Assembly: GCF_900105835.1 (NCBI RefSeq)
Contig: NZ_LT629783.1
Span: 1,922,001-1,986,000 of the forward strand
Source: Pseudomonas fragi
Lineage (GTDB): Bacteria > Pseudomonadota > Gammaproteobacteria > Pseudomonadales > Pseudomonadaceae
Direction: 5' to 3'
Length of the DNA stretch: 64,000 bases
The position numbers were made by a program, and so were the translations under genes. The first letter of the stretch is position 1; each line of letters starts with the position of its first letter. Positions 54,183-63,595 of this stretch are shown one piece after another. The notes under the pieces were generated by a model. It worked only from the letters and a program-made list of their open reading frames with translations, was not told where the DNA came from and made no database searches.

Positions 54183-54846
54183 CGCGGCCTTCCAGCAAAT
54201 ACCCCAGGCCCCTGAACGTCACGATCGCCACCGCCTGGCCGTCGAGTTTTTTGCGCAGGCGGTGAATGTAAATCTCGATGGCATCCGGGCTGGCTTCCTC
54301 GTCCAGGCCAAACACCTGGGCCGCCAGCTGCTCCTTGCTCATGACCCGGCCAGGCCGTGCAATCAGGGCCTCAAGCACCGCCTGCTCGCGGGACGTCAGG
54401 ACCAGCAGCTCATCACCCAGGGTGAAGCGCCGGGTTCCGAGGTCGTAGACCAGGGCGCCGCATTGCTGCAGCCGTTCGCCCCCCAACACGCTGCGACGCA
54501 GCAGCGCCTTGACCCGCGCTTCCAGCTCCGTCAGTTCGAAGGGCTTGGCCAGATAATCATCGGCCCCCAGATTTAGCCCGTGTACCCGGTCCTTGACGTC
54601 GCTGCGCGCGGTCAACATCAACACCGGCAAGGTTTTGCCACGTGCTCGCAAACGCGCCAGCACTTCAAAACCATCCATGCGCGGCAACCCCACATCCAGA
54701 ATCGCCACGGCATATTCTTCGCTGCTCAAGGCCAGGTCGGCGGCCACTCCATCGTGCAATACATCCACGGTCAGGCCTGTGCCTTTCAGGGCTTGGGCAA
54801 CACTCTCGGCCAGCTGCAACTGGTCTTCGACCAAAAGCACACGCAT
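54175..54846 (-). CDS. tctD: Response regulator TctD
   Basis: OmpR-family regulator of 223 residues. Asp51 in VAILDVGLPRMDG is the phosphorylation site. A winged-helix domain from about residue 125 ends with VTFRGLGYLLEG. Its start has AGAGGT upstream. It precedes tctE on the same strand and stands opposite tctC across a 381-bp gap. In related species TctD/TctE relieve repression of citrate uptake. Confidence 0.92.
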   Translation of the reverse strand: MRVLLVEDQLQLAESVAQALKGTGLTVDVLHDGVAADLALSSEEYAVAILDVGLPRMDGFEVLARLRARGKTLPVLMLTARSDVKDRVHGLNLGADDYLAKPFELTELEARVKALLRRSVLGGERLQQCGALVYDLGTRRFTLGDELLVLTSREQAVLEALIARPGRVMSKEQLAAQVFGLDEEASPDAIEIYIHRLRKKLDGQAVAIVTFRGLGYLLEGRDV

Positions 54847-55079
54847 CAGGTTTACCTCTTTTTTTGTTCAGGCCGCAGCCTTTTTGTGCGCGGAGTGTAC
54901 AGACGACAACGAGGCTGTGAAGGGCAAAAACAGTGAATGTCTATTGAAAGGTTAGCGAAAGGTTGGCCGGTTAGCATCGCGAGACTGACAGCAAACCCTG
55001 TCACCGTCATGCCCTGCATAACGGCCCGAAAAACGCCTCGATGCGTTTTCGTCAATAAGAACAATAACGGAGCACCGCC

Positions 55080-55139
55080 ATGCTGAACCATCAGCCCAAG
55101 GCCCTTGGCCCCTGTGTTTTCCCCCTATTCGTGACATGA
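55080..55139 (+). CDS. Short open frame with good initiation signals in the tctD-tctC gap
   Basis: ATG with CGGAG seven bases upstream and an A-rich leader (AATAAGAACAATAAC) like a Crc/Hfq target. It encodes only 19 residues (MLNHQPKALGPCVFPLFVT). It occupies the place where P. aeruginosa has the porin gene opdH, as I recall that locus. It may be a leader peptide or the leftover start of a deleted porin gene. The rest of the gap 54847-55227 contains no supported gene. Confidence 0.35.
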   Translation: MLNHQPKALGPCVFPLFVT

Positions 55140-55227
55140 CGCGCGGCATCGCCGCATGACGTTCTGCGCCCACGATTTCAAGCCACACCACCTGCCCTAT
55201 AAAAACAAAAGCTCCTGAGGAGACGAC

Positions 55228-56205
55228 ATGAAACTTCCCCTGCGCACCCTGGCCCTGGCGGCCAGCTGCATGCTGTTCACAGGTCAACTGCTGGCCGAAC
55301 CCAAGCGTCCTGAATGCATCGCCCCGGCCTCCCCCGGCGGTGGCTTTGACCTGACCTGCAAACTGGCGCAAAGCGCACTGGTCAATGAAAAACTGCTGAG
55401 CAAGCCGATGCGTGTGACCTACATGCCCGGCGGCGTCGGTGCGGTTGCCTACAACGCGGTAGTGGCCCAGCGCCCAGCGGATGCTGGCACCCTGGTAGCC
55501 TGGTCCAGCGGTTCATTGCTCAACCTTGCGCAGGGCAAATTTGGTCGGTTCGATGAAGGCGCCGTACGCTGGCTGGCAGCCGTCGGCACCAGCTACGGAG
55601 CCATTGCGGTGAAGAAAGACTCGCCCTACAAGAACCTCGACGACCTGGTTCAAGCCCTTAAGAAAGACCCGAGCAAAGTGGTGATCGGTTCAGGCGGCAC
55701 CGTGGGCAGCCAGGACTGGATGCAAACCGCCCTGATCGCCAAGGCGGCCGGGATCAACCCTCGCGACCTGCGTTATGTGGCACTGGAAGGCGGCGGCGAG
55801 ATCGCTACTGCATTGCTGGGTGAGCATATTCAGGTAGGCAGCACGGATATTTCCGACTCCATGCCCCATATCCAGAGCGGCGACATGCGCCTGCTCGCCG
55901 TATTCGCCAACGAGCGCCTCGATGAGCCGGAAATGAAGGACATCCCGACGGCCAAGGAGCAGGGCTACGACATTGTCTGGCCGGTGGTACGCGGTTTCTA
56001 CCTGGGGCCAAAAGTCAGCGATGCTGAATACGCCTGGTGGAAAGACGCTTTTGACAAGCTGCTGGCCTCCGAAGACTTCGCCACATTGCGCGACCAGCGC
56101 GAATTGTTCCCCTTCGCCATGACCGGCCCGGAGCTGGACACCTATGTGAAGAAGCAGGTGGCTGACTACAAAGTCCTGGCCCAGGAATTCGGCCTGATCC
56201 AGTAA
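55228..56205 (+). CDS. tctC: Tricarboxylate-binding protein TctC
   Basis: Periplasmic solute-binding protein of the TctC family, 325 residues. The signal peptide ends near QLLAEPKR (about residue 24). The family opening CIAPASPGGGFDLTCKLAQ follows, and VIGSGGTVGSQDW lies near the middle. GAGGAG lies before the ATG. It captures citrate or a related acid and passes it to TctAB. First gene of tctCBA. Confidence 0.93.
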   Translation: MKLPLRTLALAASCMLFTGQLLAEPKRPECIAPASPGGGFDLTCKLAQSALVNEKLLSKPMRVTYMPGGVGAVAYNAVVAQRPADAGTLVAWSSGSLLNLAQGKFGRFDEGAVRWLAAVGTSYGAIAVKKDSPYKNLDDLVQALKKDPSKVVIGSGGTVGSQDWMQTALIAKAAGINPRDLRYVALEGGGEIATALLGEHIQVGSTDISDSMPHIQSGDMRLLAVFANERLDEPEMKDIPTAKEQGYDIVWPVVRGFYLGPKVSDAEYAWWKDAFDKLLASEDFATLRDQRELFPFAMTGPELDTYVKKQVADYKVLAQEFGLIQ

Positions 56206-56261
56206 CCGCCGCCGACCACTGGCTGCGCCCTTGCACATGGGGCACAGCCCAGGAGTGAACC

Positions 56262-56720
56262 ATGCTTGCACAACGCATTTTTGCCTCGGCCCTGCTGCTT
56301 GTTTGCGCCGGTTTGGCGGCGATGGCCTGGCCTTATCAGGCAGCCTTCTCCTACGAGCCCGTGGGGCCTCGCGCCTTCCCTTTGCTGATGCTGGCGCTGA
56401 TGGGGTTGGGGCTGGTCTATATGATCGTTCGCCCTTCACCCGTCGTACACAGCGAAGATGACCCCAAACTGGACCGTGAAACCCTGACCAAGATCGGTCT
56501 GTGTATCGTGCTGTTGCTGATCTTTGCCGGCACCTTCGAACCTCTCGGTTTTATCCTCAGCAGCATCCTGGTCGGCATCCCGCTGGCGCGTCTGTATGGC
56601 GGGCGCTGGCTGCCCAGCAGCGTGATCATCAGCCTGGTGAGCGTTGGCCTTTATCTGCTGTTCGATAAAGCGATGGACGTTCCACTGCCGCTTGGCCTGC
56701 TCGAAGTTCTGGAGAACTGA
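56262..56720 (+). CDS. tctB: Tricarboxylate transporter small membrane subunit TctB
   Basis: A 152-residue membrane protein with about four spans. The opening AQRIFASALLLVCAGLAAMAW and the phrase YEPVGPRAFPLLMLALMGLG, cited as PVGPRAFPLLMLALM, are typical of TctB. AGGAG lies before the ATG. It lies between tctC and tctA, ending one base before the ATG of tctA. Confidence 0.9.
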   Translation: MLAQRIFASALLLVCAGLAAMAWPYQAAFSYEPVGPRAFPLLMLALMGLGLVYMIVRPSPVVHSEDDPKLDRETLTKIGLCIVLLLIFAGTFEPLGFILSSILVGIPLARLYGGRWLPSSVIISLVSVGLYLLFDKAMDVPLPLGLLEVLEN

Positions 56721-56721
56721 T

Positions 56722-58236
56722 ATGGATACGTTTGGCTATTTGGGCCAGGGCTTCGGCGTCGCGCTCAGCCCGTACAACCTGGTCACGGCCCTGTGCGGCA
56801 CGTTGATCGGCACCGTGGTCGGCCTGCTGCCGGGGCTTGGCCCCATCAACGGGGTCGCCCTGCTGATCCCCATTGCCTTTGCCCTGGGCTTGCCGCCGGA
56901 ATCGGCGCTGATCCTGCTGGCTGCGGTGTACCTGGGCTGTGAATACGGCGGGCGCATCAGCTCGATCCTGCTGAACATCCCGGGCGAAGCATCGACCGTG
57001 ATGACCACCCTCGACGGCTACCCGATGGCGCGTAAAGGCCTGGCGGGCGTAGCGCTGTCGTTGTCGGCCTGGAGTTCGTTTATCGGCGCCTTTATTGCCA
57101 CCTGCGGCATGGTGCTGTTTGCTCCGCTGCTGGCCAAATGGGCGATAGCCTTCGGCCCCGCGGAATACTTCGTACTGATGGTGTTTGCCATTGTCTGCCT
57201 CGGTGGCATGGCCGGGGACCGCCCGCTCAAGACCTTTATCGCTGCGCTTATCGGCCTGTTTCTGGCCTGCGTGGGGATTGATGCCAACAGCGGCGTCTAC
57301 CGTTTCACCGGGGACAATATCCACCTGACTGACGGCATTCAGTTTGTGGTGCTGGTACTGGGCCTGTTCTCCATCAGCGAAATCCTGCTGCTGCTGGAAA
57401 AAACCCATCGCGGCCAGGAAGCGGTAAAAGCCACCGGGCGCATGATGTTCAATTTCAAGGAAGCGTCTGCGGTATTCGTGGTCAATATCCGCTGCGGCTT
57501 GCTCGGCTTCATCATGGGCGTACTGCCGGGCGCAGGTGCCACCCTGGCCAGTGCCGTGTCCTATATGACGGAAAAACGCCTGGCGGGGGCTTCAGGGAAA
57601 TTCGGCGAAGGTGACATGCGCGGCCTGGCAGCTCCCGAAACCGCCATCGGTGCTTCGGCCTGCGGTGCCCTGGTGCCGATGCTGACCCTGGGCGTACCGG
57701 GTTCGGGCACCACGGCGGTGATGATCGGCGCGCTGTCGCTGTACAACATCACCCCTGGCCCGCTGCTGTTTCAACAGCAACCGGATATCGTCTGGGGCCT
57801 GATTGCATCCTTGTTTATCGCCAACGTCATGCTGGTGATTCTCAATATTCCGATGATCCGCATCTTTACCCGGATTCTGTCGGTACCTAACTGGGCGCTG
57901 GTGCCAGCAATCGCCATCATCACGGCAATTGGTGTCTATGCCGTACACGCCACCACCTTTGACCTGTTCCTGATGATCGGTATCGGCATTTTCGGCTACA
58001 TCCTGCGCAAGCTCGACTTCCCGCTGTCTCCGGTTCTGCTGGGGTTCATTCTGGGCGGGCTGATGGAGCAAAACCTGCGGCGTGCCCTGTCGATCTCCAA
58101 CGGCGCGCTGGAAATCCTGTGGGCCAGCCCGATTACCATGGGCGTCTGGGTGCTGACGGCAATAATGCTGCTGTTGCCGGTCATGCGTATCTGGCGCAAA
58201 CGCAGCGCCCAACGCCGCGCCCTGGCCGATGCTTGA
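56722..58236 (+). CDS. tctA: Tricarboxylate transporter large membrane subunit TctA
   Basis: A 504-residue membrane protein with about eleven to twelve spans. The start at 56722 (MDTFGYLGQGFGVALSPYNL) has GGAG upstream. An open frame 26 codons longer overlaps tctB and is rejected. The TctA signature GTLIGTVVGLLPGLGPINGVALLIP, cited as VVGLLPGLGPINGVALL, and the repeat-half counterpart FIMGVLPGAGATLAS are present. It forms the sodium- or proton-driven channel with TctB. Confidence 0.94.
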   Translation: MDTFGYLGQGFGVALSPYNLVTALCGTLIGTVVGLLPGLGPINGVALLIPIAFALGLPPESALILLAAVYLGCEYGGRISSILLNIPGEASTVMTTLDGYPMARKGLAGVALSLSAWSSFIGAFIATCGMVLFAPLLAKWAIAFGPAEYFVLMVFAIVCLGGMAGDRPLKTFIAALIGLFLACVGIDANSGVYRFTGDNIHLTDGIQFVVLVLGLFSISEILLLLEKTHRGQEAVKATGRMMFNFKEASAVFVVNIRCGLLGFIMGVLPGAGATLASAVSYMTEKRLAGASGKFGEGDMRGLAAPETAIGASACGALVPMLTLGVPGSGTTAVMIGALSLYNITPGPLLFQQQPDIVWGLIASLFIANVMLVILNIPMIRIFTRILSVPNWALVPAIAIITAIGVYAVHATTFDLFLMIGIGIFGYILRKLDFPLSPVLLGFILGGLMEQNLRRALSISNGALEILWASPITMGVWVLTAIMLLLPVMRIWRKRSAQRRALADA

Positions 58237-59272
58237 TTCCCATTTCAAGCACTGGTGGGGAACGCCACTGGTCGGTCTGGCTGGCGGCTACCTCGCCAGC
58301 CTGATCGGCTGGCCGTTGCCGTGGATGGTTGGCTCGTTGCTGGCGATCATCCTGGTGCGTTGCCTGACCCCCTGGCAATTGGCCGAGATTCCCGGGGGGC
58401 GCAAATGCGGGCAGTGGATTGTGGGCATCGGTATTGGCCTGCATTTCACTCCGGTGGTGTTGGAACAGGTGCTGGCGCATTTCTGGCTGATCCTGGCAGG
58501 TGCCTTGCTCACCAGTGTGTCGAGCGTGATCGGTGTATGGCTGATGCGCCGCAGCGGTGAAGACCGCGCCACTGCGTTTTTCTCCAGCATGCCCGGCGGC
58601 TCGGGAGAAATGGTCAACCTCGGCGCACGCAATGGTGCCGTGCTGAGCCGTGTCGCGGCGGGCCAGAGCCTGCGGGTACTGACCGTTGTGCTGTGCGTTC
58701 CGGCAGCCTTCAAGTATCTGCTGGGCGAAGGCACACCCGCCTTGCACCCCGCTGCCATTAATCCTTACTGGCTCGCCTTGCTGTTTCCGGCAGGTGCGTT
58801 GCTGGCCTGGATCTGGCAACGCTTGCGCCAGCCCAACCCGTGGTTGTTCGGGCCGCTGCTGGTCAGCGCCAGCGTGAGTATTGTGTGGGATTTACATATC
58901 GGCCTGCCGGACGGCAGCAGCCAGGCGGGGCAATGGCTGATTGGCAGTGGCCTGGGTTGCCACTTCAATCGGGCCTTCTTTCGGCGGGCGCCGTCTTTTA
59001 TTGGCAAAACCCTGCTGGGCACAGCCCTGACCATGTTGATCGCCAGCCTGTGCGCACTGGGCCTGAGCGCCCTTACCCAACTCGACCTGCGCTCCATGAC
59101 CCTGGGCATGATGCCGGGCGGCATTGCCGAAATGAGCCTCACCGCAGAAACATTGCAACTGTCAGTGCCCTTGGTCACGGCCCTGCAAGTGATGCGCCTG
59201 ATCTTCGTGCTGTTTTTGGCTGAGCCGCTGTTTCGCTATTGGGCGCGCCAGGATCAAGCCGACCCTGGCTGA
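58229..59272 (+). CDS. AbrB-family membrane protein
   Basis: A 347-residue membrane protein of the AbrB (ammonia monooxygenase-like) family with two repeats of about five spans. Each repeat holds a glycine-rich loop: SMPGGSGEMVNLG near residue 114 and GMMPGGIAEMSLTAE in the second half. The start overlaps tctA by 8 bp, so it is co-translated with the transporter. The older names of regulator or monooxygenase are misleading, since the sequence is plainly that of a membrane transporter-like protein. Its role beside TctABC is unknown. Confidence 0.85.
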   Translation: MLDSHFKHWWGTPLVGLAGGYLASLIGWPLPWMVGSLLAIILVRCLTPWQLAEIPGGRKCGQWIVGIGIGLHFTPVVLEQVLAHFWLILAGALLTSVSSVIGVWLMRRSGEDRATAFFSSMPGGSGEMVNLGARNGAVLSRVAAGQSLRVLTVVLCVPAAFKYLLGEGTPALHPAAINPYWLALLFPAGALLAWIWQRLRQPNPWLFGPLLVSASVSIVWDLHIGLPDGSSQAGQWLIGSGLGCHFNRAFFRRAPSFIGKTLLGTALTMLIASLCALGLSALTQLDLRSMTLGMMPGGIAEMSLTAETLQLSVPLVTALQVMRLIFVLFLAEPLFRYWARQDQADPG

Positions 59273-59329
59273 CCGGCGCTGGCACCCCGGTATTCTCGCC
59301 GGGTGTGCCTTGCACCGCTGGGCATTGGC

Positions 59330-60022
59330 TTAAACCGGCGGTAATTTCCAGTCGATCGCCGCCAGGCCGTTTTGCTCAAGAAACTTGTTGGTTCGACTGA
59401 AATGGCCGTTACCAATAAAGCCTCGATAAGCCGATAGCGGCGAAGGGTGAACCGAGGTCAGCACCAGGTGCTTGGTCGCATCGATCAGCTTTTGCTTGCT
59501 CTGCGCATGGGCACCCCACAGCAGGAACACCAGCTTGGGCTGCTGCTCGCTGACCACCTGGATAATCCGGTCGGTAAAATGCTCCCAGCCTTTTTTGGCA
59601 TGGGAAGCGGCATTGGCACGCTCTACCGTCATCGTCGTGTTGAGCAGCAAAACGCCTTGTTCGGCCCAATGCTGCAGGCAACCGTGGGGAGCAATATCGA
59701 TGTTCAGGTCACGCTTGAGTTCTTTATAGATATTGACCAGCGAAGGCGGTGTCGGGATACCGGGCTGCACTGAAAAACACAGGCCATGAGCCTGGCCGGG
59801 GCCGTGATAAGGGTCCTGCCCCAAAATCACCACCTTGATCTTGTCCAGCGGTGTCAGGTTCAGGGCATTGAAAATAAGCGGGCCAGGGGGGTAGATCTCT
59901 TTCCCCGCTGCATGCTCCTGGCGCAGGAACTCGCGCAGTTCGGCCATGTAAGGTTTATCGAACTCCTCACGCAATGCCTGCTTCCAGACAGGTTCAAGTT
60001 TTATACGGTCATCCGACGTCAT
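59330..60022 (-). CDS. ung: Uracil-DNA glycosylase
   Basis: Family 1 uracil-DNA glycosylase of 230 residues that removes uracil from DNA. The start at 60022 ([11 protein letters not shown]) has AGGA seven bases upstream. A frame 25 codons longer has no good signal. The catalytic motif [13 protein letters not shown] (near residues 65-77) and the DNA-intercalation loop [10 protein letters not shown] near the C-terminus are intact. It is convergent with the AbrB-type gene and stands alone. Confidence 0.96.
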   Translation of the reverse strand: MTSDDRIKLEPVWKQALREEFDKPYMAELREFLRQEHAAGKEIYPPGPLIFNALNLTPLDKIKVVILGQDPYHGPGQAHGLCFSVQPGIPTPPSLVNIYKELKRDLNIDIAPHGCLQHWAEQGVLLLNTTMTVERANAASHAKKGWEHFTDRIIQVVSEQQPKLVFLLWGAHAQSKQKLIDATKHLVLTSVHPSPLSAYRGFIGNGHFSRTNKFLEQNGLAAIDWKLPPV

Positions 60023-60084
60023 GGCTACATCCTGAAAAACAATGGGGCGGACACTAGAAAAGGCCGCCCCGGTTGTCAACATCC

Positions 60085-60408
60085 CTATCGGCCCCACCAG
60101 CCATTACCGTGGCCGGGGCCAGTGCCGGGCCGATGCTCGGAGTGATGGTCACGATCCCGGTCATGGCCTCTCGGCGGCTGATAGTAACGCGGCCCCTGAT
60201 AGTAGCCTCGAGGCCCCTCATAAAAACGTGGGGGCGGGGCATAGTAGTCACGCGGGTACACATAATACGGGTGATAACCACCATAGTAATAAGGCGCCGG
60301 GGCTGTGTAGATCTCGGAGCGGTAATAGCCAGAGCCGCCCGAGTAATAAGGTACGCAAGCAAACAGTGAAAAGCAGATGCCAATAATGCAAAGCAGGCGA
60401 CGGTACAT
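60085..60408 (-). CDS. Tyr/Pro/Gly-rich lipoprotein
   Basis: A 107-residue protein. The start at 60408 ([18 protein letters not shown]) has CCAGGAGGCC upstream and gives a lipoprotein signal peptide with lipobox LFAC near residues 15-18. The mature part is rich in tyrosine, proline and glycine with repeats like APYYYGG and [11 protein letters not shown], and ends with a His/Asp-rich tail ([12 protein letters not shown]). No enzymatic motif is seen. It is likely a small envelope protein of unknown role. Confidence 0.75.
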   Translation of the reverse strand: MYRRLLCIIGICFSLFACVPYYSGGSGYYRSEIYTAPAPYYYGGYHPYYVYPRDYYAPPPRFYEGPRGYYQGPRYYQPPRGHDRDRDHHSEHRPGTGPGHGNGWWGR

Positions 60409-60601
60409 GGCGGCCTCCTGGACCGCGAGAGGGCACACCCAGCGACGCTGGGAGGCGGCGAACAGCAACGCTGCCCGACACCTTTTAAGACCATAAAAAT
60501 GGCATTAAGTGCCGCTTGTAAAGAGCGCCTGCAGTGGATCAACAGAGGGGCCAACCGCCCCTTGCCTGCCCCCTCCCGTAGAGGCTGCGATAGCGATCTT
60601 T

Positions 60602-60633
60602 GGCAGCGAGCCTTCGCGAGCAGGCTCGCTGCC
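60602..60633. repeat. Single REP-like hairpin
   Basis: GGCAGCGAGCC and GGCTCGCTGCC are perfect 11-bp arms with a 10-nt loop, in the gap between two small envelope genes. Confidence 0.7.
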
Positions 60634-60673
60634 ACTGTTGAGGTTTTTCTGCAATAGCCATACCAGTACAGTC

Positions 60674-61111
60674 TTAATCAACAATGGAGAAAGCACAGTT
60701 GCTTGCAATGGCAGCATTACATTCGTAAACAACCAGCCCAAGGCCACTTTCAACCGGACGCCAGTTTTCAGTGTTGGCAAACCGCATTGAGCGCTCACTG
60801 GCAGCGCTTTGACGATAGTGGAGGTTAACCCTGGAGCGGTCGCGGGCTTTATATTCACAATATCCGATCCGCCCAACAGCACCTGGCTGATTGTCTTGCG
60901 GGTAAAAAACCGCGCCCTCAAACGTTTCCAGCTGCGAAGGCACTGCGGCGCTGGATACCGCGACCCATTCGTTCCCGGCCCGGCTGCTTGGAGCCGTGTA
61001 AACACCGGCCCGCAGCGTCACATCCCCGGCCTCCGGGCAACTTTCAGTGCCACTGGCCAACGCGACTGCCGAATAAAACAGCGCACACACAAAAACATAA
61101 ACAACTTTCAT
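60674..61111 (-). CDS. DUF3757-type secreted protein
   Basis: A 145-residue protein with a Sec signal peptide ending near AVALASGTE (about residue 20). The start at 61111 (MKVVYVFVCALF) has AGGGG nine bases upstream. A start six codons earlier is possible. The mature part has four cysteines, probably two disulphides, and beta-rich segments such as FEGAVFYPQDNQPG and GYCEYKARDRSRVNLHY (cited in part). It resembles the DUF3757 family of small periplasmic proteins. Function unknown. Confidence 0.7.
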   Translation of the reverse strand: MKVVYVFVCALFYSAVALASGTESCPEAGDVTLRAGVYTAPSSRAGNEWVAVSSAAVPSQLETFEGAVFYPQDNQPGAVGRIGYCEYKARDRSRVNLHYRQSAASERSMRFANTENWRPVESGLGLVVYECNAAIASNCAFSIVD

Positions 61112-61381
61112 ATACAGCAACCCCTGCACAAGATGTTTTAAAAATATTGAACAAGGCAGTTATCAACTGCCCGGCAAATTAATATTAATCAATCACCCTC
61201 TTTTAACAATGCAGTTATTCGTAGCTAATTTCCGATAATTATGCGCGATATTTATTAATATCTATGAGCCACCAACTTTCGCACAGCCCGCCTATAAAAA
61301 ACCGATCTTGCAGTATTAAATTACACACTCACCCTTGAGGGTTTACCATAGTGACACTGAATACCTGCCGGACACCCCGAC

Positions 61382-61603
61382 ATGACCACCTCCGACATTT
61401 GCCCCGCCTGCGGCGCCCGCAACGACTGCTCGATGGCAAACCCTGAGACCGTGGCGCAGCCCTGCTGGTGCTACGGCGTGAGCATTGACCCCGAGGTCCT
61501 GCGCGCCCTGCCCCTTGAACAGCGCGACCTGACCTGCCTTTGCCCTCGTTGTGCCCGGGTGCAGAGCCAATTGCCGCCAGCACCGGCGGCCTCCCTCACG
61601 TAA
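61382..61603 (+). CDS. Cysteine-rich CWC-family protein
   Basis: A 73-residue protein with the pattern CPACGARNDCSMA, PCWCYGV and CLCPRCA, eight cysteines in all, which fits the cysteine-rich CWC family and suggests a zinc-bound fold. No clear ribosome binding site is seen before the ATG. It lies 33 bp upstream of rsuA and may share its transcript. Function unknown. Confidence 0.8.
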   Translation: MTTSDICPACGARNDCSMANPETVAQPCWCYGVSIDPEVLRALPLEQRDLTCLCPRCARVQSQLPPAPAASLT

Positions 61604-61636
61604 GATGCACCCCTGAATTTCTAGTGATGGATCGTT

Positions 61637-62329
61637 ATGCGTGTAGACCGCTTTCTCAGTAACTTGCCCCAGTTCAACCGCCAACAAGTGCGGTTGCTCC
61701 TGATAGAGAAGCGTATCCAGGTAGACGGGCAGGTGATCGCCGACCCGCGCCACGAAATCCGCGCATTCAGCCATATCGAACTCGACGGGCAAGTGCTGCA
61801 GGCAGGCAAGCCGGCCCGCTATTTCATGCTGCACAAGCCGCCGGGTTGTGTAAGCGCCACCCGGGACCCGCAACACCCCACCGTCCTCGACCTGCTCGAT
61901 GAGCCCGACAAGGACGAGCTGCATATTGCCGGCAGGCTGGATTTCAATACCAGCGGGCTGATGCTGATCACCAATGATGGCCATTGGTCGCGCCATGTCA
62001 CCCAGCCGCAGACCAAGATGCCCAAGGTGTATTACGTCGAAACCGAGCAGGCAATTACCGCGGATTACGTCAGCAAATTCGCCGAGGGCGTCTATTTCGC
62101 TTTCGAAGACCTGACCACCCAACCCGCCGAACTGCAGCTGCTAGGCCCCTGCTGCGCCCGCCTGAGCATCGTTGAGGGGCGCTACCATCAGGTCAAACGC
62201 ATGTTTGGCCATTTCAACAACAAGGTGGTGCGCCTGCACCGCGAGAGCATCGGCCCCCTGCTGCTCGACAGCCAGCTGGCTCCCGGCGAATACCGGCCGC
62301 TGAGCGAGCAGGAAATGCAGCAGTTCTAG
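61637..62329 (+). CDS. rsuA: 16S rRNA pseudouridine-516 synthase
   Basis: A 230-residue pseudouridine synthase of the RsuA family. An N-terminal S4 RNA-binding domain (MRVDRFLSNLPQFNRQQVRLLL, cited as FLSNLPQFNRQQVRLLL) covers residues 1-60. The catalytic Asp lies in AGRLDFNTSGLMLITNDG, near residue 100, cited as GRLDFNTSGLML. The segment EGRYHQVKRMFGHFNN near the C-terminus is typical. It acts on the small ribosomal subunit during assembly. Confidence 0.94.
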   Translation: MRVDRFLSNLPQFNRQQVRLLLIEKRIQVDGQVIADPRHEIRAFSHIELDGQVLQAGKPARYFMLHKPPGCVSATRDPQHPTVLDLLDEPDKDELHIAGRLDFNTSGLMLITNDGHWSRHVTQPQTKMPKVYYVETEQAITADYVSKFAEGVYFAFEDLTTQPAELQLLGPCCARLSIVEGRYHQVKRMFGHFNNKVVRLHRESIGPLLLDSQLAPGEYRPLSEQEMQQF

Positions 62330-62369
62330 CCCCCCAGGCTCTGCCTGTAACAATCGCCCTGCACCATCA

Positions 62370-62402
62370 GTCAGACCGACGCTCGATTCACTGGAGTCTG
62401 AC
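62370..62402. promoter_or_regulatory. Small inverted repeat before phaG
   Basis: GTCAGAC at 62370-62376 and GTCTGAC at 62396-62402, the second overlapping the spacer between GGAG and the start codon. It could hide the binding site. Confidence 0.35.
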
Positions 62403-62405
62403 GCC

Positions 62406-63263
62406 ATGCTCAAGCCCGAAATTGCCGTGCTCGACATTCAAGGCCAGTACCGTATTCATACCGAGCTGTACCGTTGTGACAACGCCGAGCACACCATCAT
62501 TCTGGTCAATGGCTCGATGGCCACGACGGCATCCTTCGCCCACACCCTGAAAAACCTGCACCCGTATTTGAACGTGGTGCTCTACGACCAACCTTACGCG
62601 GGCAAATCAAAACCTCATAACCCTCATCAGAAAATGCTGACAAGGGAACTGGAAGCCCATGTGCTGCTGGAGCTGATTGAGCACTTTGATGCCCAGTATC
62701 TGCTGTCATTTTCATGTGGCGGTACGGCCGCGCTGACCGCACTGGCAGCAACGCCAAGGCGTATTGAAAAAGCCGTGATCAGTTCGTTTTCCCCTTTGAT
62801 CAACGCTGCCATGCGCGATTATCTGGAGCGTGGCCGGCATTGCCTGGCCGCCCGCAACCGCACTCAGGTCGGCCACCTGGTCAACGACACGCTGGGCAAG
62901 CATTTGCCTTCGCTGTTCAAGCGTTTCAACTTCAGGCACGTCAGCAGCCTGGCCGAGCATGAATACGCGCAAATGCACTTTCATATCGAGCACGTCCTGA
63001 GCAGCGACCCGCCGTGCTTTCTCAGGGCCACCCAAGGTATCGAGATACCGGTGCTGTTTATCAATGGCCAATGGGACGAATACACCGTGGCCAGCGACGC
63101 CCGGCACTTTGCAGGAGCGATTGCCAACAGCCAGTTTGTCAGCCTGGAGAACACCGGGCATTTTCTCGACATGGAACACAAAACCGCCAGCCATATCAGT
63201 AAAAACGCCCTGCTCGATTTTTTACAACCGATACCGCTTCAGCCGCCCTCACTGTCCTTGTGA
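62406..63263 (+). CDS. phaG: (R)-3-hydroxydecanoyl-ACP transacylase/thioesterase PhaG
   Basis: A 285-residue alpha/beta-hydrolase-fold enzyme that diverts 3-hydroxyacyl-ACP from fatty-acid synthesis to polyhydroxyalkanoate precursors. The start KPEIAVLDIQGQYRIHTELY is very close to P. putida PhaG as I recall it. The elbow LSFSCGGTAAL (SFSWGG in the P. putida protein) holds the serine, and the His lies in NTGHFLDME. The family also includes RhlA for rhamnolipid precursors. The closer likeness to PhaG, and no rhlB nearby, favour PhaG. Confidence 0.88.
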   Translation: MLKPEIAVLDIQGQYRIHTELYRCDNAEHTIILVNGSMATTASFAHTLKNLHPYLNVVLYDQPYAGKSKPHNPHQKMLTRELEAHVLLELIEHFDAQYLLSFSCGGTAALTALAATPRRIEKAVISSFSPLINAAMRDYLERGRHCLAARNRTQVGHLVNDTLGKHLPSLFKRFNFRHVSSLAEHEYAQMHFHIEHVLSSDPPCFLRATQGIEIPVLFINGQWDEYTVASDARHFAGAIANSQFVSLENTGHFLDMEHKTASHISKNALLDFLQPIPLQPPSLSL

Positions 63264-63358
63264 GGGGGTGCAAAGCCAATAACAGGGCAAAAATCATACA
63301 TTTGCAGAATAAAACTTCTCATCAAGGCCGACTTCTGGTACAAAGTCAGCCGCTCTGA

Positions 63359-63432
63359 GCGGGTGTCGTATAATGGTATTACTCCAGCTTCCCAAGCTGA
63401 TCACGCGGGTTCGATTCCCGCCACCCGCTCCA
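63359..63432 (+). tRNA. tRNA-Gly (CCC)
   Basis: GCGGGTG pairs with CACCCGC in the acceptor stem. The anticodon loop is TTCCCAA (anticodon CCC), the T-arm contains GGTTCGATTCC, and the CCA end is encoded at 63430-63432. Confidence 0.95.
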
Positions 63433-63595
63433 CTTCTTCCAGGCTTTCAATCCTTCTGAAGGCCTCGCTTGCACAGTAAAACCCTGCCTTTAGCAACCAG
63501 TGCTCGATGCCCATAGGCTAACTCGCTGCATCGGGGTTAAACCTCAACTTTCATCCCCGATGACTTTGAGCGTACTGCACTCCCTGGCCATTACT

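Noticed and set aside
58229..59272. AbrB transcriptional regulator or ammonia monooxygenase
   Set aside because: The sequence has about ten membrane spans in two repeats and no DNA-binding or copper-binding motif, so those legacy names do not fit.
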